DNA of 64,000 bases from NCBI GenBank assembly GCA_029168955.1, contig JAPDOI010001361.1, positions 124,001 to 188,000 on the forward strand. The letters are read 5' to 3'. This DNA is from Aplectana chamaeleonis (Eukaryota; Nematoda; Chromadorea; Rhabditida; Cosmocercidae). Position numbers and translations under genes: made by a program. The notes below the pieces were generated by a model. That model was not told the origin of the DNA. It ran no database searches and saw only the letters and a list, made by a program, of their open reading frames with translations. Below are positions 40,333 through 52,465 of the stretch, piece after piece (positions within the stretch are counted from its first letter, which is position 1; every line of letters begins with the position of its first letter).

Positions 40333-41262
40333 CCCTATAAAGCTCTGCGGGCGGTGGGAAATGCCCAACTTCAACGGCAAGCGACATTATTTCAGCATAT
40401 CTAGAAGACCCCTGTTTCTTAAACTTTTCCCCAACTGTCCAATCGATAACAGAACAAGTACTGATTGTGAGTTAAACTTTTAAAAGATTAGAAATCGTAA
40501 TTTGAGTCCTCCGAATTGGTCTGAATGGAAAATTGCTTGTTCGAGTGGTTCCCTTCTCGAAAAACAGTGAATGTTGGTGAAAAGGGTTGCTATCGCATCG
40601 AGGGGGGAGCGTTGCACTTGGCCACGCCCATTTTTCTGGGCTTAAGCTCGATTTGAGCACTAACCCAGGGTTTTCCGGTTCTATCCTAGCAGGGGCACTA
40701 TGGTTAGATGCACTTGGCCTCGCCCATTTTACCGTACCTCACTGAATTTGAGCACCTTTCCGGGGATTCCCTCCCCTGCCAAAATCAGGAGTCGTTGCGG
40801 CACGAAAAAATGGGAGTGGCTAAGTGCTATACTACAGTGCCCCCCCCCACTAAAATAGCCCGGTTTCCCTCCCCCTTACAAAATCGGGACAGTGGCTGCG
40901 GCGCAAAAAAATGGGCGTGGCCAAGCGCGATGGCCAAGTGCCCCCCCCCACCACGCTGCCCTAGCACACCTGCTTTATTTTTCCCTTTTGTTTCTCCCCC
41001 GTTCCGCCACTCCCTCGTAGTTGATAATATTTCACGATGCTATCGCAGCGGGGGGTAGAACTTGGCCACCGCACTTCGTCACACCCATTTTCCGCGCCGC
41101 AAAGACTCCTGATTTTGGAGTAAGGAGGGAAACCCCGGTTTAGCGCTCAAATTGCGCGGCGGCATGAAAAAGTGGGCGTGGCGAAGCGGGATGGCCAAGT
41201 GCCTTCCCCCCTCGCTTCGAGAGCATCAGGCGGTGGCCAAATGTCCCCCCGCTGCGATGGAA
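40333..41262. repeat. C-run rich region with inverted short repeats, no gene
   Basis: GCACTTGGCCACGCCCATTT at ~40612, with variants at ~40710 and ~41060, appears inverted (AATGGGCGTGGCCAAG) at ~40808, 40908 and 41166. These are often next to runs of 6-9 C. A 116-codon frame at 40708-41058 crosses these repeats and is not credible as a gene. Confidence 0.6.
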
Positions 41263-41755
41263 CCTTAAAGGCACAGTACACCCTCAGATATGAAATTTGA
41301 GATTTTCATATAATTGTGTAGAAGACCCCTCCTGTATAACACGTGCGAAATGCGAGATCTCGATTCCTCAAAATAAGCTAGATATAGGCGACCACCACAG
41401 GCCCGAACCCCTTCGCTCACCATCACAAGCCCGACCCTCTAACAGATTTTCGAACTCACTAGCGGCTCGATGGATGGATGAATTCCAACGAGTCGTCGTT
41501 CTTCAGTCCACCACCGGGCTGTCTCCTCATCCTGGCTCGCTCTCGCGCAACGATTGCGAATGAAGAGAAGTACAGGCCTGAGAAACTCGTCCACCAATTT
41601 TTAATCCTCAAAATCTAGGCATCTTTGAAGAGCCATAACTCTGTTAAAAGGGGGACTTGGACGATTTCAGAGACATCACTGTGATCCGCGTTTGACTCTC
41701 TCCAAGATAAGCATAAAATCTGAAAATTAATTTTTGTGTGTCCTGTGCCTTTAAA
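41263..41755. mobile_element. ~490-bp MITE a
   Basis: The left end TTAAAGGCACAGTACAC is matched by the complement at the right end (GTGTCCTGTGCCTTTAA), ~17 bp with one mismatch. The centre contains an 88-codon frame without features. The right end shares TTTAAAGGC with MITE b. Confidence 0.65.
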
Positions 41756-42242
41756 GGCAAAGTTCACGATGATTTTCGTTCCCGAGTTCTCCACCCAAAA
41801 CAATTCGTTGGCCACAAAGTGTCACCAAAGTTACGAAGAAACGGCGAGAAACGCACAAATTCATCTTACTGCAGTTATATTATTCTCTGGCTTGGACTAT
41901 TTGTCCGGTTGGATGAACATGCTCATGGTGGTTGTCACCGGAAAAAAATGGGACTAATCGAAAATGGATGAATATTTTGGGTGAGACAGTATTAGTTAGG
42001 GCCCGAAGGAAAGAACGGATAAACACAAAATTGAGAATCGCAAAAGACGGGTTCACAAAAGATTTCATTGCCACAACAATTAGTTCAACTGAGAGTAAAG
42101 AAGCGGGGTGAGAGTAGAGGATTTCATGCCCTTCTGGTGCATTTTCTTCAGTTTCTTCGACATTTCGGTCCTAGTCGGGGGCCAAACAATCGATTCAGCG
42201 ATTAACCTCAAAATCGAAGATCATCGTGAACACTGCCTTTGA
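41750..42242. mobile_element. ~490-bp MITE b, abutting MITE a
   Basis: The left end AAAGGCAAAGTTCACGATGA and the right end TCATCGTGAACACTGCCTTT are inverted repeats of ~25 bp with a few mismatches. It begins in the last bases of MITE a. A 73-codon frame at 41736-41957 and overlapping frames are not recognised. Confidence 0.65.
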
Positions 42243-42703
42243 AGTAAAACAACAATAAAAACACCACAACAAAAAACAAACAACAACGAAAAAACACAAA
42301 AAAAAATCGAATAAAAAACGAAAAATTTGAAAGACAACTCATGATGAGTCATCAGCTGGTTAAAGGTCGGCATGCAGGGTTTCCACACGGGACCCGCTTC
42401 CATTTTCCGGAACCAGCAGAAAAGTGTGTATTATGTGTTTAGGATTTGGCTCAGATTTTGTAAGCATGCGCCTCCTGGACCCTCTCACCTATATCCCGAT
42501 GGAAATCTCTGGAGAATTTGTTTAACAGGTTTTCCTAACTACTTTACAGAATTCTAAGTGATCACAAGTCCCGGGCAAAACCAAACCTCTCCAGCCGCTT
42601 CGCGGCTGGAGCGATTGGGAGTGCTGCATGAAATGTGATTTATCGGTAGCCTTATTGGATTATCTCGTCTTTCTCATTGTAAATGTTACGATGATTACTC
42701 GTA
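42243..42703. other. A-rich stretch and unique sequence, no gene
   Basis: 42243-42330 is very A-rich (AACAACAA type). A hairpin follows at 42589-42611: CTCCAGCCGC pairs with GCGGCTGGAG around TTC. No credible gene. Confidence 0.6.
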
Positions 42704-42707
42704 TTGT

Positions 42708-42728
42708 GGTGAGCGCGAAGCGCTCACC
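42708..42728. other. Terminal hairpin of E4
   Basis: A 9-bp stem with GAA loop, the same as 33636-33656, followed by AGATTTGGCTTTAA as in E2. Confidence 0.9.
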
Positions 42729-43269
42729 AGATTTGGCTTTAATTCGCCATCGCGCAACTCCCTGATCTCAGTATCAGGGTCCACAGTAAACATAGGAAGT
42801 CCGTTCTTTTTGCATTTAACATACTTTAGAAAGTTGAATAACTGTTTAAAAAATGGTCCGGGATGGTTACCTGAGATTCGAGAAAAATTGTCAAAACCAG
42901 GTCATTTTGGTCGAAAAAAGGGTTCATCTCCTTTTTTTTTCAGTTGACATACATGATCTTGTTGGAACACTTATCGTTGAGCTAGAGAGCTCATTTTTGG
43001 CCAGGGAGCTGGTTTCGTTTGCACCTAGCTCCTGTCAAATTTTAAAATTGGTTGCTCAATTTTTGCGGAACCTCAAAACTGAGGGTCAAGGAAGACAAAA
43101 ACACGTAAACATGTTATTATAAGCCATCCGACGTTTACTTATTCGTAAAAATCAACTAGTGAAGTAAGCACCGTTACTGATAGGCTTTTGCTCAGGGTTT
43201 GACGGGGCAACGCTTCAATCAATACGGCAGGATCTCGGAAGTACTTTTTGAAACGCCGCACGGTGTGAC
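42729..43269 (+). repeat. Family C flank in E4
   Basis: Homologous to 4870-5375 with ~20-25% visible divergence and small indels. An 89-codon frame at 42853-43122 is not conserved between the copies, so no gene is called. Confidence 0.75.
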
Positions 43270-46200
43270 TCAGAAGTGCGCCACAGAACGCCGTAGATAG
43301 TGTGCGAGACCCCAGCAGGAGTGCGAAAGACGCCGTAGAATGTGCGTGGGATCAAAGTAGGAGTGCGCCGGACGCCGTAGAAAGTGTGCGGGACCCAAAT
43401 GGGTGTGCACAGAACGCCCTAGAAAGTGTGTGGGACCCAAATGAGAGTGCGCCGGACGCCGTAGAAAGTGTGCGGGACCCAAATGGGTGTGCGCAGAACG
43501 CCCTAGAAAGTGTGCGGGACCCAAATGTGTGTGCGCAGAACGCCGTAGAAAGTGTGTGGGACCAAAGTAGGAGTGCGCCGGACGCCGTAGAAAGTGTGCG
43601 GGACCCAAATGGGTGTGCACAGAACGCCCTAGAAAGTGTGTGGGACCCAAATGGGTGTGCACAGAACGCCCTAGAAAGTGTGTGGGACCCAAATGAGAGT
43701 GCGCCGGACGCCGTAGAAAGTGTGTGGGACCCAAATGGGTGTGCACAGAACGCCCTAGAAAGTGTGTGGGACCCAAATGAGAGTGCGCCGGACGCCGTAG
43801 AAAGTGTGCGGGACCCAAATGGGTGTGCGCAGAACGCCCTAGAAAGTGTGCGGGACCAAAGTAGGAGTGCGCCGGACGCCGTAGAAAGTGTGCGGGACCC
43901 AAATGGGTGCGCGCAGAACGCCCTAGAAAGTTTGTGGTACCCAAATGAGAGTGCGCCGGAAGCCGTAGAAAGTGTGGGGGACCCAAATGAGAGTGCGCCG
44001 GACGCCGTAGAAAGTGTGCGGGACCCAAGTGGGAATGCGCCGGACGCCGTAGAAAGTGTGCGCGACCCCAAATGGGTGTGCGCAGAATGCCGTAGAAAGT
44101 GTGCGGGACCCGAATGTGAGTGCGCCTGACGCCGTGGAAAGTGTGTGCGACCAAAGTAGGAGTGCGCCGGACGCCGTAGAAAGTGTGCGGGACCCAAATG
44201 AGAGTGCACAGAACGCCCTAGAAAGTGTGTGGACCCAAATGAGGAGTGCGCCGGACGCCGTAGAAAGTGTGCGGGGACCCAAATGAGGAGTGCGCCGGAC
44301 GCCGTAGAAAGTGTGCGCGACCCAAATGGGTGTGCGCAGAATGCCGTAGAAAGTGTGCGGGACCCGAGTGCGCCTGACGCCGTGGAAAGTGTGTGCGACA
44401 AAGTAGGAGTGCGCCGGACGCCGTAGAAAGTGTGCGGGACCCAAATGAGAGTGCGCAGAACGCCCTAGAAGTAAAGTTTGTGGTACCCAAATGAGGAGTG
44501 CGCCGGACGCCGTAGAAAGTGTGCAGGACCCAAATGAGGTGTGCGCAGAACGCCTAGAAAGTGTGCGGGACCCAAATGTGTGTGCGCAGAACGCCGTATA
44601 AAGTGTGTGGGGTAGGAGTGCGCCGGACGCCGTAGAAAGTGTGCGCGACCCAAATGGGTGCGCGCGCGCAGAACGCCCGTAGAAAGTTTGTGGTACCCAA
44701 ATGAGAGTGCGCCGGAAGCCGTAGAAGATGTGTGCAGGACCCGAGTGAGAGTGCGCCGGACGCCGTAGAGGGTGCTGGGACGGCTGGTTGAATGCGCCGG
44801 ACACGTGAAAGTGTGTGGGACCCAAATGGGTGTGCGCAAGAATCTGCCCTAGAAAGTGTGCGGGACCCGAATGTGGGTGCGCCTGACGCCAGTGGAAAGT
44901 GTGTGCGATCCAAGTGGGAGTGCACCGGACGCCGTAGAAAGTGTGCGGGACCCAAGTGAAGTGCACAAGCCTAGAAAGTGTGCGGGACCCAAATGGGTGT
45001 GCACAGAACGCCCTAGAAAGTGTGTGGGACCCAAATGAGAGTGCGCCGGACGCCGTAGAAAGTGTGCGGGACCCAAATGGGTGTGCGCAGAACGCCCTAG
45101 AAAGTGTGCGGGACCCAAATGTGTGTGCGCAGAACGCCGTATAAAGTGTGTGGGACCAAAGTAGGAGTGCGCCGGACGCCGTAGAAAGTGTGCGGGACCC
45201 AAATGGGTGCGCGCAGAACGCCCTAGAAAGTTTGTGGTACCAAAATGAGAGTGCGCCGGAAGCCGTAGAAAGTGTGGGGGACCCAAATGAGAGTGCGCCG
45301 GACGTCGTAGAAAGTGTGCGGGACCCAAGTGGGAATGCGCCGGACGCCGTAGAAAGTGTGCGCGACCCAAATGGGTGTGCGCAGAATGCCGTAGAAAGTG
45401 TGCGGGACCCAAATGTGAGTGCGCCTGACGCCGTGGAAAGTGTGTGCGATCAAAGTAGGAGTGCGCCGGACGCCGTAGAAAGTGTGCGGGACCCAAATGA
45501 GAGTGCGCCGGAAGCCGTAGAAAGTGTGGGGGACCCAAATGAGAGTGCGCCGGACGCCGTAGAAAGTGTGCGGGACCCGAACGGGTGTGCGCAGAACGCC
45601 CTAGAAAGTGTGCGGGACCCAAATGTGTGTGCGCAGAACGCCCAAATGTGTCTGCGCAGAACGCCGTAGAAAGTGTGTGGGACCAAAGTAGGAGTGCGCC
45701 GGACGCCGTAGAAAGTGTGCGGGACCCAAATGGGTGCGCGCAGAACGCCCTAGAAAGTTTGTGGTACCCAAATGAGAGTGCGCCGGAAGCCGTAGAAAGT
45801 GTGGGGGACCCAAATGAGAGTGCGCCGGACGCCGTAGAAAGTGTGCGGGACCCAAGTGGGAATGCGCCGGACGCCGTAGAAAGTGTGCGCGACCCAAATG
45901 GGTGTGCGCAGAATGCCGTAGAAAGTGTGCGGGACCCAAATGTGAGTGCGCCTGACGCCGTGGAAAGTGTGTGCGATCAAAGTAGGAGTGCGCCGGACGC
46001 CGTAGAAAGTGTGCGGGACCCAAATGAGAGTGCGCCGGACGCCGTAGAAAGTGTGTGGGACCCAAATGGGTGTGCACAGAACGCCCTAGAAAGTGTGTGG
46101 GACCCAAATGAGAGTGCGCCGGACGCCGTAGAAAGTGTGCGGGACCCAAATGGGTGTGCGCAGAACGCCCTAGAAAGTGTGCGGGACCCAAATGTGTGTG

Positions 46201-49200
46201 CGCAGAACGCCGTAGAAAGTGTGTGGGACCAAAGTAGGAGTGCGCCGGACGCCGTAGAAAGTGTGCGGGACCCAAATGGGTGCGCGCAGAACGCCCTAGA
46301 AAGTTTGTGGTACCCAAATGAGAGTGCGCCGGAAGCCGTAGAAAGTGCGGGGGACCCAAATGAGAGTGCGCCGGACGCCGTAGAAAGTGTGCGGGACCCA
46401 AGTGGGAATGCGCCGGACGCCGTAGAAAGTGTGCGCGACCCAAATGGGTGTGCGCAGAATGCCGTAGAAAGTGTGCGGGACCCAAATGTGAGTGCGCCTG
46501 ACGCCGTGGAAAGTGTGTGCGATCAAAGTAGGAGTGCGCCGGACGCCGTAGAAAGTGTGCGGGACCCAAATGGGTGTGCACAGAACGCCCTAGAAAGTGT
46601 GTGGGACCCAAATGGGTGTGCACAGAACGCCCTAGAAAGTGTGTGGGACCCAAATGAGAGTGCGCCGGACGCCGTAGAAAGTGTGCGGGACCCAAATGGG
46701 TGTGCGCAGAACGCCCTAGAAAGTGTGCGGGACCCAAATGTGTGTGCGCAGAACGCCGTAGAAAGTGTGTGGGACCAAAGTAGGAGTGCGCCGGACGCCG
46801 TAGAAAGTGTGCGGGACCCAAATGGGTGCGCGCAGAACGCCCTAGAAAGTTTGTGGTACCCAAATGAGAGTGCGCCGGAAGCCGTAGAAAGTGTGGGGGA
46901 CCCAAATGAGAGTGCGCCGGACGCCGTAGAAAGTGTGCGGGACCCAAGTGGGAATGCGCCGGACGCCGTAGAAAGTGTGCGCGACCCAAATGGGTGTGCG
47001 CAGAATGCCGTAGAAAGTGTGCGGGACCCAAATGTGAGTGCGCCTGACGCCGTGGAAAGTGTGTGCGATCAAAGTAGGAGTGCGCCGGACGCCGTAGAAA
47101 GTGTGCGGGACCCAAATGAGAGTGCGCCGGACGCCGTAGAATGTGTGCGGGACCCGAGTGGGAGTGCGCCGGACGCCGTAGAAAGTGTGCGGGACCCAAA
47201 TGGGTGTGCGCAGAACGCCCTAGAAAGTGTGCGGGACCCAAATGGGTGTGCGCAGAACGCCCTAGAAAGTGTGTGGGACCCAAATGAGAGTGCGCCGGAC
47301 GCCGTAGAAAGTGTGCGGGACCCAAATGGGTGTGCGCAGAACGCCCTAGAAAGTGTGTGGGACCCAAATGAGAGTGCGCCGGACGCCGTAGAAAGTGTGC
47401 GGGACCCAAATGGGTGTGCACAGAACGCCCTAGAAAGTGTGTGGGACCCAAATGAGAGTGCGCCGGACGCCGTAGAAAGTGTGCGGGACCCAAATGGGTG
47501 CGCGCAGAACGCCCTAGAAAGTTTGTGGTACCCAAATGAGAGTGCGCCGGAAGCCGTAGAAAGTGTGGGGGACCCAAATGAGAGTGCGCCGGACGTCGTA
47601 GAAAGTGTGCGGGACCCAAGTGGGAATGCGCCGGACGCCGTAGAAAGTGTGCGCGACCCAAATGGGTGTGCGCAGAACGCCGTAGAAAGTGTGTGGGACC
47701 CAAATCGGTGTGCGCAGAACGCCGTAGAAAGTGTGTGAGACCAAAGTAGGAGTGCGCCGGACGCCGTAGAGAGTGTGTGGGACCCAAATGGGTGTGCACA
47801 GAACGCCCTAGAAAGTGTGTGGGACCCAAATGAGAGTGCGCCGGACGCCGTAGAAAGTGTGGGGGACCCAAATGAGAGTGCGCCGGACGCCGTAGAAAGT
47901 GTGCGGGACCCAAATGTGTGTGCGCAGAACGCCGTAGAAAGTGTGTGGGACCAAAGTAGGAGTGCGCCGGACGCCGTAGAAAGTGTGCGGGACCCAAATG
48001 GGTGCGCGCAGAACGCCCTAGAAAGTTTGTGGTACCCAAATGGGTGTGCGCAGAATGCCGTAGAAAGTGTGCGGGACCCAAATGTGAGTGCGCCTGACGC
48101 CGTGGAAAGTGTGTGGGACCCAAATGGGTGCGCGCAGAACGCCTAGAAAGTTTTGTGGTGGGAGTGCGCCGGAGCCGTAGAAAGTGTGGGGGACCCAAAT
48201 GAGAGTGCGCCGCACGCCGTAGAAACTGTGCGGGACCCAAGTGGGTGTGCGCAGAACGCCGTAGAAAGTGTGTGGGACCCAAATGAGAGTGCGCCGGACG
48301 CCGTAGAAAGTGTGCGGGACCCAAATGGGTGTGCGCAGAACGCCCTAGAAAGTGTGCGGGACCCAAATGTGTGTGCGCAGAACGCCGTAGAAAGTGTGTG
48401 GGACCAAAGTAGGAGTGCGCCGGACGCCGTAGAAAGTGTGCGGGACCCAAATGGGTGCGCGCAGAACGCCCTAGAAAGTTTGTGGTACCCAAATGAGAGT
48501 GCGCCGGAAGCCGTAGAAAGTGTGGGGGACCCAAATGAGAGTGCGCCGGACGCCGTAGAAAGTGTGCGGGACCCAAATGTGTGTGCGCAGAACGCCGTAG
48601 AAAGTGTGCGGGACCCAAATGTGTGTGCGCAGAACGCCGTAGAAAGTGTGTGGGACCAAAGTAGGAGTGCGCCGGACGCCGTAGAAAGTGTGCGGGACCC
48701 AAATGGGTGTGCGCAGAACGCCCTAGAAAGTGTGCGGGACCCAAATGTGTGTGCGCAGAACGCCGTATAAAGTGTGTGGGACCCAAATGAGAGTGCGCCG
48801 GACGTCGTAGAAAGTGTGCGCGACCCAAATGGGTGTGCGCAGAACGCCGTAGAAAGTGTGTGGGACCAAAATTGGTGTGCGCGGAACGCCGTAGACAGTG
48901 CGCGGGACCCAAATGAGAGTGCGCCGGACGCCGTAGAAAGTGTGCGGGACCCAAGTGCGACTGCGCCGGACGCCGTAGAAAGGGTGCGGGACCCAAATGA
49001 GAGTGCGCCGGACGCCGTAGAAAGTGTGCGGGACCCAAATGGGTGTGCGCAGAACGCCCTAGAAAGTTTGTGGTACCCAAATGAGAGTGCGCCGGAAGCC
49101 GTAGAAAGTGTGGGGGACCCAAATGAGAGTGCGCCGGACGCCGTAGAAAGTGTGCGGGACCCAAATGTGTGTGCGCAGAACGCCGTAGAAAGTGTGTGGG

Positions 49201-50848
49201 ACCCAGATGAGAGTGCGCCGGACGCCGTAGAAAGTGTGTGGGATTCAAGTGGAAGTGCCCGGACGCCGTAGAAAGTGTGCGGGACCCAAATGAGAGTGCG
49301 CAGAACGCCGTATAAAGTGTGTGGGACCAAAGTAGGAGTGCGCCGGACGCCGTAGAAAGTGTGCGGGACCCAAATGGGTGCGCGCAGAACGCCCTAGAAA
49401 GTTTGTGGTACCAAAATGAGAGTGCGCCGGAAGCCGTAGAAAGTGTGGGGGACCCAAATGAGAGTGCGCCGGACGTCGTAGAAAGTGTGCGGGACAAGTG
49501 GGAATGCGCCGGACGCCGTAGAAAGTGTGCGCGACCCAAATGGTGTGCGCAGAATGCCGTAGAAAGTGTGCGGGACCCAAATGTGAGTGCGCCTGACGCC
49601 GTGGAAAGTGTGTGCGATCAAAGTGAGGTGCGCCGGACGCCGTAGAAAGTGTGCGGGACCCAAATGAGAGTGCGCCGGACGCCGTAGAAAGTGTGCGGGA
49701 CCCAAATGAGAGTGCGCCGGACGCCTAGAAAGGACCCAAATGTGCGCCGGACCCAAATGAGGTGTGCGCCGGACGCCGTAGAAAGTGTGCGCTGACCCAA
49801 ATGAGTGTGCGCAGGAGAATGCCGTGAAGTGTGCGGGACCCAAATGTGGTGCAGGACGCCGTGGAAAATGGGTGTGCGATCGCAGTAGGAGTGCGCCGGA
49901 CGCCGTAGAAAGCGGGACCCAAATGAGAGTGCGCCGGACGCCGTAGAATGTGTGCAGGACCCGGAGTGGGAGTGCGCCGGACGCCGTAGAAAGTGTGCGG
50001 GACCCAAATGGTACTGTGAACGCCGTGAGTGTGTGGGACGCCGTGCGCAGAAAGTGTGTGCGACCCAAATGGAGTGTGCGCCGGACGCCGTAGAAAGTGT
50101 GTGAGACCCAAGTGGGAGTGCACAGAACGCCCTAGAAAGTGTGTGGGACCCAAATGGGTGTGCACAGAACGCCCTAGAAAGTGTGTGGGACCCAAATGAG
50201 AGTGCGCCGGACGCCGTAGAAAGTGTGCGGGACCCAAATGGGTGTGCGCAGAACGCCCTAGAAAGTGTGCGGGACCCAAATGTGTGTGCGCAGAACGCCG
50301 TAGAAAGTGTGTGGGACCAAAGTAGGAGTGCGCCGGACGCCGTAGAAAGTGTGCGGGACCCAAATGGGTGTGCGCAGAACGCCCTAGAAAGTGTGTGGGA
50401 CCCAAATGAGAGTGCACAGAACGCCCTAGAAAGTGTGTGGGACCCAAATGAGGTGTGCGCAGAACGCCGTAGAAAGTGTGCCAGAACCCAATGCGGAGAC
50501 GTTGTGTGTGCGCAGAACGCCGTAGAAAGTGTGTGGGACCAAAGTAGGAGTGCGCCGGACGCCGTAGAAAGTGTGCGGGACCCAAATGGGTGTGCACAGA
50601 ACGCCCTAGAAAGTGTGTGGGACCCAAATGAGAGTGCGCCGGACGCCGTAGAAAGTGTGCGGGACCCGAGTGGGAGTGCGCCGAACGCCGTAGAAAGTGT
50701 GCGGGACCCAAATGGGAGTGCGCAGAACGCCGTAGAAAGTGTGTGGGACCCAAGTAGGTGTGCGCCGGACGCCGTAGAAAGTGTGCGGCACCCAAATGGG
50801 TGTGCACAGAACGCCCTAGAAAGTGTGTGGGACCCAAATGGGTGTGCA
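43270..50848. repeat. Satellite array A4, 42-bp units with 546-bp higher-order repeat
   Basis: About 180 units of two 21-bp halves: GTGCGCCGGACGCCGTAGAA or GTGTGCGCAGAACGCCCTAG types paired with GTGTGCGGGACCCAAATG. A marked series (containing GTTTGTGGTACCCAAATGAG) repeats at 45750, 46296 and 46842, exactly 546 bp (13 units) apart. The next interval is 672 bp (16 units). Segments 44220-45000 and 49490-50060 are full of 1-3 base indels, while 45000-49480 is almost free of them. Because of that uniform stretch one minus-strand frame reaches 1,312 codons (45601-49539). It consists only of the repeated HFLRRPAHSHLGPA-type translation and has no start context, domain or unique end, so it is not annotated as a gene. 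Confidence 0.97.
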
Positions 50849-51280
50849 CTATACTTGTTCCAAATAAAATTCATTTCGAATATCCGACTTTTCGACTATA
50901 GTCGGATATCGTACTTTTTCGAATATTCGACTTTTCGACTATAGTCGGATATCGCACTTTTTCGAATATTCGACTTTTCGACTGTAGTCGGATATCGCCC
51001 TTTTTCGGAGATATTCGACTTTTCGGCTGATAGTCGGATATCGCACTTTTTCGAATATTCGACTTTTCGACTATAGTCCCGGATATCGCACTTTTTCGAA
51101 TATTCGACTTTTCACTGTAGTCGGATATCGCCCTTTTTCGAATATTCGAGCTTTTCGACTATAGTCGGATATCGCACTTTTTCGAATATTCGACTTTTCA
51201 TTTATAGTCGGATATGAGACTTTTCGAATATTCGACTTTCCGAATAAAGTCGACTTTTTATCCGACTGTGAAAATAATTG
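50849..51280. repeat. Palindromic AT-rich ~43-bp satellite (after A4)
   Basis: About nine copies of a unit made of two palindromes, TCGAATATTCGA and CGACTATAGTCG, joined by CTTTT and GGATATCGCACTTT. Starts TATACTTGTTCC directly after GTGCAC of the last A4 unit. The same junction occurs inverted at 55055-55075 in E5. The last unit ends ATAAAGTCGACTTTTTATCC. Confidence 0.93.
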
Positions 51281-51689
51281 AAGTGCAAAGTAACTTTTTT
51301 TTTCACATGAAAACACGATCGATTTCTCTCACTCATCCCACTCGCGGGCGTTCCTGACCAGATCAAAGCATCACTTTTCAAACCAAAATCAGACCGATAC
51401 TCCAGACACACGCTGACGGATTTGTTCCAGCGGGGGTAAAAAAGGCTTGTCGGTGCGACGGCGGGAGCCAAAATGGGGGAGGGGTCGAATTGTCGGTTGT
51501 ACCGCAGATAGAGAGGAAATTCAATTCACGAAGACGGTTAGCGTTTGGCGGTGGAAAAGGGGTTGACGCGGTGCTACGGCGAGGACGTGCTCTACCGTCA
51601 AATATGTGACACGTTCCGCAACTCGGACCAAAAAGATGGGTGAGCCGGCATCAACATGTTTAGACAAAAGTATTAACATTGAGTAGGGG

Positions 51690-51697
51690 TATAAAAG
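51690..51697 (+). promoter_or_regulatory. TATA box, GTATAAAAGG context
   Basis: TATAAAAG matches the consensus, followed ~30 bp later by a CTCACCGTGAGCCTCAGTCAG region. With the AATAAA signals downstream this could be a transcription unit or the U3/R part of a solo LTR. No partner copy exists in the window. Confidence 0.45.
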
Positions 51698-52453
51698 GCT
51701 CCTCGATCTCACCGTGAGCCTCAGTCAGCTTTTCGGAGCCGGACCTGGGAAGCTGATCTCCGAGTCACCTTCCTCGAGTCACCCCTCGAGTCACCTTCCG
51801 GAAAGGTCCTACCGGATACCGGAGGATCATTTTTGTCTCCGAGGGAGAGGGGCTCCCCACCGGCTCAGGGAGAGGGGTGGTACCCAACTGTATGGCCATC
51901 TCCTCATGGTCACGCAGTAGGATGCACCACCGTGGGCCGATGGGATCACCTCTTTTTGTGGGGACCCCAATGAGGGATTTCCCAGAGGTCCCTCTGCGGA
52001 CCCAGGAATACCCAGGATGTATTGGAAAGCGCGTGACCGGAGAATCTGGTTCCGGTTGCTTACCGCGGTGTGATATCCGGTTGAATGGCGGTGGAAGATC
52101 GGTTGTCCAGCCAGATGCCCCCAGCCGATCAACCGACGTTCCCCCGCCGAGTAACCGCCCAGGTATGTATGTTCGCAATTTTGTGCGGTTGTACGGAGGA
52201 ACAGTATCCGGTTATACACTGGATGAACAGGGAGGGCAGACTGACCGACATTTCCCCGCGGAATAACCGCTCCCATGCTTGAGTATGGCTGCTTGGCGGA
52301 TGTTTGAGGCGTGCCTTATAGTATTTGTCACAGGTTTCGTGGTAAGAGCGCTTATATCTGTGGTTTCCCGTTTTCGAGTTTCAGCGTAGCGCTATATATG
52401 CTGCTAGCGTGCTATATTCTTCAATTTAGATGTGAAAAAGGCAGTTCGCAATG

Positions 52454-52465
52454 AATAAAAATAAA
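52454..52465 (+). terminator. Two overlapping poly(A) signals
   Basis: AATAAA occurs twice in AATAAAAATAAAGTG, 760 bp after the TATA box. It is followed by a T/G-poor stretch, so it is only suggestive. Confidence 0.35.

Larger units (their letters stand above)
42704..50848. mobile_element. E4: hairpin-ended satellite-carrying element, right end unresolved
   Basis: The left terminus TTGTGGTGAGCGC follows an A (42703), as in E2 and E3. The flank 42729-43269 is homologous to that of E2. Satellite A4 follows. The right terminus cannot be fixed: the satellite runs into palindromic satellite sequence at 50849, and no CTTTYAGAAA end next to a recognisable target was found. The end given is the end of the satellite only. 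Confidence 0.5.

Noticed and set aside
40708..41058. 116-codon plus-strand frame
   Set aside because: It crosses short inverted repeats and C-runs and lacks any protein-like feature.
45601..49539. A 1,312-codon minus-strand frame and similar long frames in all 42-bp arrays, as genes
   Set aside because: They consist only of translated satellite units, exist on both strands at once, and break wherever a unit has an indel that is not a multiple of 3. No start context, unique domain or splice signal supports them.
50849..51280. GAATATTC in every palindromic satellite unit as heat-shock elements
   Set aside because: Only two pentamers are in phase; neighbouring positions (CTT, TTT) do not fit, so the three-unit minimum is not met.
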